DNA of 64,000 bases from DATMRF01 sp035566435 (GTDB lineage: Bacteria; Verrucomicrobiota; Verrucomicrobiia; Limisphaerales; UBA8199). A program made the translations under genes and the position numbers. The stretch is taken from assembly GCA_035566435.1 (NCBI GenBank), contig DATMRF010000045.1, positions 1 through 64,000 on the forward strand, read 5' to 3'. Positions 8,317 to 15,865 of this stretch are shown here, in pieces (position 1 is the first letter of the stretch; each line of letters starts with the position of its first letter). Below the pieces are notes generated by a model, which saw only the letters and a program-made list of their open reading frames with translations, did no database searches and was not told where the DNA came from.

Positions 8317-10077
8317 TTAGCGTTTGCGGAAATAGACCAGCAGCAGCACGAACAGCACAACCTGCAGCAGCACAAATCCTGCAATCATCGGCACCATACG
8401 GAACCGCGATTTCCAAATCTGCGGGGCCTGCAACCGGCTGGCACGGTCGGTCATGACGACTTTTTCATAATCATCCAGTTCGACCTTCATTTGCGCCGCG
8501 GATTGGAAACGGTGCCGGGGGTCCCGTTCCATCGCGTGGAGGATGATTTCCTCGATCACCGGCGTCAGCTTGGGATTTAATTTCCGGGGCGCCTGGGGGT
8601 CGCCAGTGACCCGGGCGTTCATGATGACATAAGCGCTGTCGCCGGCGAAGGGAGGCTCGCCGGTGACCATTTCGTAAAGAATCGCGCCGAGGCTATACAT
8701 ATCGGTGCGTTGGTCGCCGCGGCTGCCGCGGACCTGCTCGGGCGCCATGTAATCCGGAGTGCCCATGGCCGGAGTAAAACCCACAAAGGTCAGCCGGCGC
8801 CCCGCCTGGGAACGGGCGATGCCGAAATCCATAATCCGTATCGTGCCGTCATTGCACAGCATGATGTTCTGGGGCTTGAGGTCCCGATGCACCACCCCTT
8901 TCTGGTGCATATAATCCAGCGCTTCGCAAATGCGGCTGGCAATTTTGACCGCGTCGGGTTCCGGCAGCGGGTGGACGCTCTTGAGCAACTCGCTGAGCGT
9001 TTGGCCAGAAAGGTATTCCATGACGATGTACGGCCGGCTTTTATTCTCCACCGGGATGATTTTGAGGATATTGGGATGGTTCAGTTGCAGCCCGATCTCT
9101 TCCTCGCGCCGGAAGCGGTCGAACCCGGCGATGTCGCTCTCAATCTGCAGGTACGGGACCTTGATGGCGACCTCCGCTCCGGTGGTCCGGTCGATGGCCT
9201 TGAAGAGTGAAGCCATTCCGCTCTTGGCGATCACATCGGTAATCTCGAAGCGGCCATCGAGCACGTCACCCACTGCGAGTTCGCGTCCGCCGGTCCGAGC
9301 GGCCTGGGCTGGAGCCGGGCTTGTGCTCGGCGAGTGATCGACTTCCCACACCTGCACGATTTGAACCGAAACGTTGTCGCCGGCCTGCCGTTTCTCGGCC
9401 AACGCGATCAAGCGTTTGCAGGCCTCGCCGGGGTGGTATTTGACGACGGATTCCAGAATCTCCTCATCCAACAAGTAGCCGTAGAGTCCGTCAGAACATT
9501 GCAAAATGACGTCTCCTTTTTGGAGCGGGAGGGTTGTGATATCGTAATGGCACATCGGTTCGTAGCCGATGCTGCGGGTCAGGGTGGAGCGGTGCTCGCT
9601 GGTCATCGCCTTGCGCTCGAGGAGAAGGCCGAGCTTTACCTGAAGAGAGGTGTACGAATGATCGGTCGTCAGGCGTTTGATTTTTCCCGCCCGGACGAGA
9701 TAAGCCCGCGAATCCCCGACATGAGCGACGGTGACCTTGTCATGGCGGAAGAGAGAGGCCAGGAGGGTCGTTGCCATCCGGCCTTTTTCCTGCGCCGCCT
9801 CGAAGACTTTGGCGGCGGCCGAATCAAACATGCCTCGGATCAGATCGTTCACCGAGGTCTCCGGCTTTGCCTCCCGGAGCGCGGCGAGGGCGGTCTCGGC
9901 CGCCAGCCGGCTGGCGACAGCTCCGTTCGCCTCACCGCCGACACCATCGGCGAGGATGGCTATGCTCCCCTTCGCCTGGCACTCGGCAAAATCGCTCGGT
10001 TCCCAAAACTCGATAAAGTCTTCGTTTTGATCGCGAACGGCTCCGGGGCTGGAGAGCTGGTGGCATTTGACTTTCAT
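8317..10077 (-). CDS. PP2C phosphatase-Ser/Thr protein kinase fusion, membrane-anchored
   Basis: A 586-residue two-enzyme fusion. Residues 1 to about 245 form a PP2C/SpoIIE-type phosphatase with metal-binding motifs DQNEDF, ADGVGG, VGDSRAY, SDGLYG and GDNVS. Residues about 270-530 form an active-looking Hanks-type kinase with the ATP lysine in EVAIKVP, the catalytic loop HRDLKPQN, DFG in IMDFGIA and APE in MAPEQ. The C-terminus has one transmembrane segment (about 565-582) ending in RKR, which would leave both enzymes in the cytoplasm. Start chosen at ATG 10077; an upstream TTG at 10101 is in frame. Such fusions would let one protein both add and remove phosphate on shared targets. It stands alone on the minus strand downstream of glnA. 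Confidence 0.93.
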   Translation of the reverse strand: MKVKCHQLSSPGAVRDQNEDFIEFWEPSDFAECQAKGSIAILADGVGGEANGAVASRLAAETALAALREAKPETSVNDLIRGMFDSAAAKVFEAAQEKGRMATTLLASLFRHDKVTVAHVGDSRAYLVRAGKIKRLTTDHSYTSLQVKLGLLLERKAMTSEHRSTLTRSIGYEPMCHYDITTLPLQKGDVILQCSDGLYGYLLDEEILESVVKYHPGEACKRLIALAEKRQAGDNVSVQIVQVWEVDHSPSTSPAPAQAARTGGRELAVGDVLDGRFEITDVIAKSGMASLFKAIDRTTGAEVAIKVPYLQIESDIAGFDRFRREEEIGLQLNHPNILKIIPVENKSRPYIVMEYLSGQTLSELLKSVHPLPEPDAVKIASRICEALDYMHQKGVVHRDLKPQNIMLCNDGTIRIMDFGIARSQAGRRLTFVGFTPAMGTPDYMAPEQVRGSRGDQRTDMYSLGAILYEMVTGEPPFAGDSAYVIMNARVTGDPQAPRKLNPKLTPVIEEIILHAMERDPRHRFQSAAQMKVELDDYEKVVMTDRASRLQAPQIWKSRFRMVPMIAGFVLLQVVLFVLLLVYFRKR

Positions 10078-10203
10078 TGATGGCTGAGACTGTAACTGCA
10101 AAGTTCACCGACGGGAATAAAGTAATCGGGCGGATTCAGTCGTGCAGGGAGCGGGCGCGCCAGGGCGGCCTGCTACCCGCCCGAGGACGCGTGGTCTCGA
10201 AAG

Positions 10204-10233
10204 CAAAGCCCGGCCACCATGAGGCGGCCGGGT
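10204..10233 (-). terminator. Terminator downstream of glnA
   Basis: Read on the minus strand, CCCGGCC (10233-10227) and GGCCGGG (10216-10210) form a stem followed by CTTTGCTTT. It lies about 100 nt after the glnA stop codon. Confidence 0.6.
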
Positions 10234-10335
10234 TCGCTCCTGCTGCTTAAGGTGCGAAGGTATCTTTACAGAAGCAAAGCGTTCCACGCTTGCCGTTCTG
10301 GGGGACGCGTTCGACCGGCGAGGGATGGACGAGCC

Positions 10336-11754
10336 TCAAACATCGTAATAGAGGAAGAATTCGTACGGGTGCGGGCGCAGCCTGAGGGCATCGTGCTCCT
10401 TGCGTTTGGTGCTAATCCACATGTCCAAAAAGTCCGACGTGAACACGTCGCCTTTGAGCAGCCAAGAGTGATCCTTCTCCAGGCACTCCAGTGCTTCACT
10501 CAAACTGCCCGCCACGTTTGGAACTTTTTTCAACTCCTCCGGCGACAGTTCGTAAATATTTTTGTCCAGCGGTTCGCCTGGACTGATCTTGTTCTGAATA
10601 CCATCCAAGCCCGCCAGGAGCAGAGCGGCGAAAGCCAGGTACGGATTGGCCGCCGGGTCAGGCGGGCGGTACTCGATGCGTTTGGCCTTGGGATTTTCGC
10701 TGTAGGTGGGGATGCGGACGGCTGCGGAACGATTGCGCGCGGAATAAGCGAGATTGACGGGAGCTTCGTAGCCGGGCACCAGGCGCTTGTATGAGTTGGT
10801 CGTTGGGTTGCAAATGGCGCACAGCGCCCGCGCATGCTTAAGCAATCCGCCCACGTAATAAAGCGCCAGTTCACTCAGTCCGCCATATTCCTTGCCCGCG
10901 AAAAGTGGCTTGCCCTTCTTCCACAAACTCTGGTGCGTGTGCATCCCGCTGCCGTTATCGCCGAAAAGCGGCTTGGGCATGAAGCAGGCCGTTTTCCCGT
11001 GCTTTTTGGCGGTGTTCTTGACGACGTGCTTATAGACCATCATCGCATCCGCCGACTTCACAAGAGTCTCGAACCGATAGTCGATTTCCGCCTGGCCGCC
11101 GGTGGCGACTTCGTGGTGTTGGCGCTCGATCTTTACGCCAAGCTGCTCCATCGTCAGCACCATTTCGGTGCGGATGTCCTGTTGCGTGTCAGCCGGCGGC
11201 ACGGGAAAGTAACCTTCCTTGTGACGTATCTTGTAACCCAAGTTAGGCGTGCCGCAACACGCCTGGCCCGTATTCCAAATGGCCTCCTCGGAGTCCACGG
11301 AATAAAAAGTGCCGTTGCTTTTGGTGTCGAACTGCACGTTGTCGAAAACGAAGAATTCCGCTTCCGGGCCAAAGAAGGCCTGGTCGGCAATGCCGGTTCC
11401 GATGAGGTATTGCTCGGCGCGTTGCGCGATGCCTCGCGGATCGCGGTCGTAGGCCTCACGCGTGATGGTGTCGGCAATCGTACAAGTCAGGCTCAACGTC
11501 GGCACGGCGCAAAACGGATCAATGAACGCGGTGTCGGGATCAGGCATCGCCAGCATGTCGCTGGCTTCGATGCTCTTCCAGCCGCGGATCGAGGAGCCAT
11601 CAAATCCAAGCCCGTCGCTGAAGGATTCCTCGGTGAGTTCGCTGATCGGCATGCTGAAGTGCTGCCACGTTCCGAAGGTGTCCACGAACTTGATGTCCAC
11701 CATCTTCGCGCCTTCTTTCTTCGCCAGCTCCAATGTGCTTTTGGGTGTGTTCAC
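10336..11754 (-). CDS. glnA: Glutamine synthetase type I
   Basis: A 472-residue GSI-beta type enzyme that makes glutamine from glutamate, ammonia and ATP in the cytoplasm. Visible motifs are FDGSSIRGW near residue 51, the metal-binding Glu131/Glu133 in FFGPEAEFF, the ATP-binding GMHTHQSLWKKGK region and the substrate loop NRSAAVRIP. DKNIYELSPEE contains Tyr401, equivalent to the adenylylation site of E. coli GS, which implies GlnE/PII control. The start is GTG 11754. It follows the amino-acid permease in the same direction after 131 nt with a hairpin between, so it could share the sigma-54-like promoter at 14053-14069 or have its own. Confidence 0.97.
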   Translation of the reverse strand: MNTPKSTLELAKKEGAKMVDIKFVDTFGTWQHFSMPISELTEESFSDGLGFDGSSIRGWKSIEASDMLAMPDPDTAFIDPFCAVPTLSLTCTIADTITREAYDRDPRGIAQRAEQYLIGTGIADQAFFGPEAEFFVFDNVQFDTKSNGTFYSVDSEEAIWNTGQACCGTPNLGYKIRHKEGYFPVPPADTQQDIRTEMVLTMEQLGVKIERQHHEVATGGQAEIDYRFETLVKSADAMMVYKHVVKNTAKKHGKTACFMPKPLFGDNGSGMHTHQSLWKKGKPLFAGKEYGGLSELALYYVGGLLKHARALCAICNPTTNSYKRLVPGYEAPVNLAYSARNRSAAVRIPTYSENPKAKRIEYRPPDPAANPYLAFAALLLAGLDGIQNKISPGEPLDKNIYELSPEELKKVPNVAGSLSEALECLEKDHSWLLKGDVFTSDFLDMWISTKRKEHDALRLRPHPYEFFLYYDV

Positions 11755-11808
11755 AATTGTTGTGGTTTAGTCTTCGTCGTCGTGTTTTAGTTTGCCCTTT
11801 CGGCCACC

Positions 11809-11841
11809 GGTCGCGCCGAGCGTTCATTGCTCGGCGCGACC
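11809..11841 (-). terminator. Perfect 12-bp hairpin between permease and glnA
   Basis: GGTCGCGCCGAG (11809-11820) and CTCGGCGCGACC (11830-11841) pair perfectly around a 9-nt loop. There is no T-run after it, so it may act as a partial terminator, an mRNA stabiliser or a processing site that sets different levels for permease and glnA. Confidence 0.55.
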
Positions 11842-11885
11842 CCCTGCAATCTCATGTTCGTCGAAGCGCCAGGACCAATCGCGCT

Positions 11886-13889
11886 TCAGGCTGGTTTCTG
11901 CGTTAGCATCATTTCCTTGCCGGTCTCGGCGCTACGTTTCTTGAAATAGAAGAACCCATATATGCCCCACACGGCAGCCACGCCCAGCGCGATAAAGGGT
12001 TCCTTCTTGCTCATCCCGCTAACCATGAACGGGCCGATCAAGTAGAACAGCATGCAAGCGAGGTTTGCCAGCAAGCCGAACAGGGGGACAAAGAAGTGTT
12101 TGAACCCGTTGAAGGAGTGGTGCTCTTTGAATGCGACCATCGCGATCACGCAGGTGGTCATGTAAAGCAGGAAGGTGCCGAAGTTGCTGATCAGCGTGAT
12201 GATGACCAGTGTGTTCGGCCAGGCGGCGTAGGTTTCCGGCTTAAAGATGCCAAGGCTGTACCAGAAGTTGTGCTTGTCGAGCGCGGCGGGAGTAGTGCCG
12301 CCCAGATAGACGCTGACCGTGATGATTCCGATAACCACTGAGATGACAACCAGGGTCCAGATGGCGCGATGGGGCGAGAGGGTGCGGCCGTGGACCAGGC
12401 CAAAGTGCGAGGGCACTTCCTCGTCGCGTCCCATGGCGTAGGTCACGCGGGCGCCTGTATTGATGCAGGACAAGGTCGTCCCGATCAGCGCGAGGAAGAC
12501 CGTGGAGGCCTGAACCAGCATGAACGCTTTGCCCGCAGCGGGACTCCCAAACAACCAGGTGCCGGCAATGAGCATCATGTCCCCCAGCGGCGCGCTCGAA
12601 GCCCCGGCGTTCGAGATGGTATAGCCGTTGTTCAGCATATAGTTCGCGGCGAAATACTCGAACAGGTAACAAAAGGCCCCCTGGATCACCAGGGAGAGCA
12701 GCACTGCGCGCGGCACGTCGCGTTTGGCGTTCTTGGCCTCTTCGCCCATGGCGGTGACGGATTCGAAGCCCACCAGGATGAGAATCGCAATGCAGGCCTG
12801 GATGAACATGAAACTAAACCCGTGGGGCGCCACAACCGACCCGGGGTTCGGGTGAAAGTTGAACGTTAGCGGGTCCTTCGCGTCGCCCGGCTTGCCGGTG
12901 TATGCTTCCTCAGGTTTGTAACTAATCGTGAAGGGGTCGGCGATCGCATGGCTGTCCTTGTCGAGCTTGAGCTTGCCGGCATCGTCCTTCTGCCAGGCCG
13001 GATAGGGGTCGCCTTCACCAAGGCCCATCGCGGTCAGCGCACCGAGCACCGCGGCGTCCTTGTTCTTATCCTTGTCCAAGTCGTCTTTGCTCACGGTCCG
13101 GTCCTGGGTTTTAAAGACGGGCTGCCCTTTATCATCGGTCTTGGGGCTGCTGTCCGCCCAGGTGTCCTGCACCGGCTTGCCCTTGTCGTCGGTGACGGGG
13201 ACCGAGTCCACATTGTAATTAATCGCCGTGCCATTCGACAGGTGAATGGCCGGGGCGCCCTGGGGATGGCTCGCGCGGTAACCAAGAGCGATAATCGAGA
13301 ATACGATCAGTGCGCTAATCTGAATGATGTTGATGGCGACGTTGACGCCCGTCGAGCCGTTGACCCCACGGAAGGCGATGTAACCGACGCCGAAGGCGAA
13401 CACGATGCAGAAGAGGAACATCAGGAGCGGGCTGTTGTAGGTGCCACTGAATGTGTTCGGCCAAAACTGGCTGGCCAGATAGCCAACGAGAATCGCCGTC
13501 ACACCGACCATGCAGCCGGGATAAACCCAGTAATACAAGTGGCTGGCCCAGCCGGTGAAGAACTTGGCCACGCGGGCGAACTTGAAGGCACTGGTTTTCG
13601 AAAGAAAGGCCTGCTCCGCATAAAGGTAGGACGAACCGGCTCCCGGAAAGAGCTTGGAAAGCTCGGCGTAGCTGATCGCCGTGGCAAAACACAGCATCAG
13701 CGCTCCCAAAATGCCGAACCACATGGCGCAGCCGGCCATGGGCGCCCCGTAGAGTGCCTGGATTTGAAACGTGAGCCACAGAAAGGCGCCCGGCGCAATG
13801 AGCGCCATGGCGTTGACCGTCAGCCCGGTAAGGCCGAGCGTTGCCTTGGTAGTTGGTGGTTTGCTGCTTGATGATTCTGCTTGTGCCAT
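11886..13889 (-). CDS. APC-superfamily amino-acid permease with a large polar insertion
   Basis: A 667-residue inner-membrane transporter. The N-terminal half shows APC features (GLTVNAMALIAPGAFLW, FPGAGSSYLYAEQAF), and the C-terminal half has FESVTAMGEEAKNAKRDVP, typical of amino-acid permeases and glutamate/GABA antiporters. Between two membrane segments, at roughly residues 205-355, lies a hydrophilic stretch of about 150 residues containing two related motifs (VTDDKGKPVQDTW and KTDDKGQPVFKTQ). Usual APC permeases have about 450-500 residues, so the insertion accounts for the extra length. Start chosen at ATG 13889 because the product then begins MAQAESSSSK; a GTG at 13982 would add a basic, unlikely tail. 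Its place before glnA and behind a sigma-54-like promoter suggests a nitrogen-source substrate. Confidence 0.85.
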   Translation of the reverse strand: MAQAESSSSKPPTTKATLGLTGLTVNAMALIAPGAFLWLTFQIQALYGAPMAGCAMWFGILGALMLCFATAISYAELSKLFPGAGSSYLYAEQAFLSKTSAFKFARVAKFFTGWASHLYYWVYPGCMVGVTAILVGYLASQFWPNTFSGTYNSPLLMFLFCIVFAFGVGYIAFRGVNGSTGVNVAINIIQISALIVFSIIALGYRASHPQGAPAIHLSNGTAINYNVDSVPVTDDKGKPVQDTWADSSPKTDDKGQPVFKTQDRTVSKDDLDKDKNKDAAVLGALTAMGLGEGDPYPAWQKDDAGKLKLDKDSHAIADPFTISYKPEEAYTGKPGDAKDPLTFNFHPNPGSVVAPHGFSFMFIQACIAILILVGFESVTAMGEEAKNAKRDVPRAVLLSLVIQGAFCYLFEYFAANYMLNNGYTISNAGASSAPLGDMMLIAGTWLFGSPAAGKAFMLVQASTVFLALIGTTLSCINTGARVTYAMGRDEEVPSHFGLVHGRTLSPHRAIWTLVVISVVIGIITVSVYLGGTTPAALDKHNFWYSLGIFKPETYAAWPNTLVIITLISNFGTFLLYMTTCVIAMVAFKEHHSFNGFKHFFVPLFGLLANLACMLFYLIGPFMVSGMSKKEPFIALGVAAVWGIYGFFYFKKRSAETGKEMMLTQKPA

Positions 13890-14052
13890 ATGCTTTTTTT
13901 GGCCCGCGGTGGGGCCGGTTTTGTTTTGACTTAAGCGCCGGATCGATCCGCCGCTCTTTCGAACGCCTCGCCTTTTCGCCACGTTAATTGTGGTGCGTGA
14001 ATCCGTTCGGATCCATCACGTCACTGCACCGCTGAGGCTCGGAAACACCACT

Positions 14053-14069
14053 AAGCACCCTTGGTGCCA
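14053..14069 (-). promoter_or_regulatory. Candidate sigma-54 promoter of the permease(-glnA) unit
   Basis: On the minus strand the site reads TGGCAC, N5 (CAAGG), GTGCTT, with exact GG-N10-GC spacing. It matches the consensus TGGCAC-N5-TTGCA well and is nearly the same as the site before amt. It lies about 165 nt before the chosen permease start. The surrounding 14080-14200 is strongly AT-rich. The role is inferred from motif, position and neighbouring nitrogen genes. Confidence 0.6.
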
Positions 14070-14381
14070 CAGGGTTCAGACACATGGTTAAGCGTTTGCA
14101 CTACATAAACTTAGAATTTAGCATACTAATGCTGTTAATGAATATTTAATGGTGGATTGAAATTTATTAATGCATCGTTAATGTGTCACCTGCGCGATTT
14201 TATCCAGCTCGGCTAATTCCGTTCATGAAGGCGATTTGAGGAGTACCAGTCGGCGATGGGTCCGAAAAAACGAACCACACGAAAGGATTGCTCTTCCATG
14301 TGGTTCGTACTGCTTTTGCGCGGCCGACGCAAACTTCGTAGCGAAGATTTCTAATCCAATGCAACTAGCTTTTGGTGGTCT

Positions 14382-14572
14382 TCATCCCGGAGGGATGATT
14401 GGAAACAGCCCAACGCTTCAGCGTTGGGGGGAGGCCCGGTCGGCCAACGAGTCCCGAAGGGACGGCCGAATCCTCCCCAGCACCTCAGCCGTCCCTTCGG
14501 GACTCAGTCGGAGATGGCACCCGGACCCAACGCTGAAGCGTTGGGCTATTCTCGGATGTCCCTCCGGGACAA
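14382..14572. repeat. Nested palindromic REP/BIME-like element
   Basis: Two 22-nt arms that are perfect reverse complements (14407-14428 and 14526-14547, core CCAACGCTTCAGCGTTGG) enclose two 18-nt perfect arms (14449-14466 and 14488-14505, core GTCCCGAAGGGAC). Outside them are TCATCCCGGAGGGATGA (14382-14398) and GGATGTCCCTCCGGGACA. Each outer arm is itself palindromic. ORFs across it are repeat-driven and not believed. The rest of 13890-14898 holds the permease promoter region, and otherwise nothing that I can support as a gene. Confidence 0.8.
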
Positions 14573-14898
14573 AGACGGGCGCGCCAAAAAGATCCGCAAA
14601 AGTTAGTGGCATTCGATTTCTAATCCCTGGCCGCCCGCAATTTCGAACGGCTTGCCGAATAAAAATCGGCGATACAGTCCCGCCAAGGCGGGATAATTCT
14701 GCGCTATTTCCATTGCGGTTCTGCGGCGCTGGGCTCTTCATGGTTCTTACATCCGGAGGAGCGCTGGACAAAGCAGGCTTCAGGGCGGACATTGGCCGCG
14801 CTTGAAGCAGACGACGATGAATTCCACCCGGCTATCGGCGGTTGCCTGGCCGCTCAGGCGTTCGTTAACAAGCCATCACCCTTTGGGAGGAGGCCACT

Positions 14899-15807
14899 AT
14901 GTCACTTCGACCCATTAAACGACTCATCCGCTCGAAGCCGACGCTGGAGGGCGCGGGGGTGCATCTGCGCCGCGCGTTCGGGTTCGGCAACACCTCCGAG
15001 TTCGACCCGTTCCTGCTGCTGGACGATTTCCGCAACGACATCCCGGCGGATTACCTGGCGGGATTCCCGTGGCACCCGCACCGCGGCATCGAGACGATCA
15101 CTTATGTGCTGGCGGGCACCGTGGAGCACGCAGACAGCCTGGGCAACCGCGGCGCCATCGGCGCCGGGGAGATCCAGTGGATGACGGCGGGCCGGGGAAT
15201 CATTCACCAGGAAATGCCGAAGGGGGACCAGGCCGGCCAAATGCACGGCTTCCAGTTGTGGGCGAACCTGCCGTCGTCGCTGAAGATGACGGCCCCGCGT
15301 TACCAGGAGGTCAAGGCGGTCGAAATCCCCGAGGTTGCCGAGGACGACGGCACGCGCGCTCGGGTGGTTTGCGGCAGCTTCTGGGGTAAGCGAGGTCCGG
15401 TGGAGGGGATTGCGGCGGACCCGATCTACATCGACGTCACGGTACCTCCGGGCAAGCGCAAGACGCTTCCCGTCGAGACGACCCGGCATGCGTTCGCGTA
15501 CGTTTTCGCGGGGAGCGGGAAATTCTGCAACGCGTCCCAACCCTTGGCGGTGCCGACCGAAGGGGTGAAATGGCTCGAGACGGAACCGCCGACGGAGGCG
15601 GACAACCGTTCGCTGGTGCTGTTTGACAGCGGCGATGAGGTGGCCGTGCAAGCGGGAGACGATGGCATTCGATTCCTTCTGGTTTCAGGCGAGCCCCTGA
15701 AGGAGCCCGTGGCGTGGTACGGTCCGATTGTGATGAACACTCAGGAACAGCTTCAACGGGCGTACGAGGAACTCCGGGAAGGGACGTTCCTGAAGGCGAA
15801 AGCCTGA
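14899..15807 (+). CDS. Pirin family protein
   Basis: A 302-residue bicupin. The N-terminal cupin carries the four metal ligands expected for pirin: His59 and His61 in WHPHRGIET, His103 and Glu105 in GIIHQEMPKG. The C-terminal cupin spans about 190-300. Bacterial pirins bind iron; some have quercetin 2,3-dioxygenase activity and others act as redox-sensitive regulators, so the exact role is open. The start is well supported by GGGAGGAGG 7-8 nt upstream of ATG 14899. It is a single gene with a strong bidirectional terminator behind it. Confidence 0.95.
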   Translation: MSLRPIKRLIRSKPTLEGAGVHLRRAFGFGNTSEFDPFLLLDDFRNDIPADYLAGFPWHPHRGIETITYVLAGTVEHADSLGNRGAIGAGEIQWMTAGRGIIHQEMPKGDQAGQMHGFQLWANLPSSLKMTAPRYQEVKAVEIPEVAEDDGTRARVVCGSFWGKRGPVEGIAADPIYIDVTVPPGKRKTLPVETTRHAFAYVFAGSGKFCNASQPLAVPTEGVKWLETEPPTEADNRSLVLFDSGDEVAVQAGDDGIRFLLVSGEPLKEPVAWYGPIVMNTQEQLQRAYEELREGTFLKAKA

Positions 15808-15818
15808 GCGAGAATCAA

Positions 15819-15848
15819 AAGGGCCGAAACCTTGCGGTTTCGGCCCTT
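15819..15848. terminator. Bidirectional terminator between pirin and the TonB-dependent receptor
   Basis: AAGGGCCGAAACC (15819-15831), loop TTGC, GGTTTCGGCCCTT (15836-15848): a perfect 13-bp stem with A residues on one side and TT on the other, between two convergent genes. Confidence 0.85.
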
Positions 15849-15865
15849 GCGAAAAGGAGAACGGT

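Noticed and set aside
14236..14805. Open frame of 189 residues across the nested palindrome
   Set aside because: Its codons are produced by inverted repeat arms and both strands are open equally; no ribosome-binding site or protein family.
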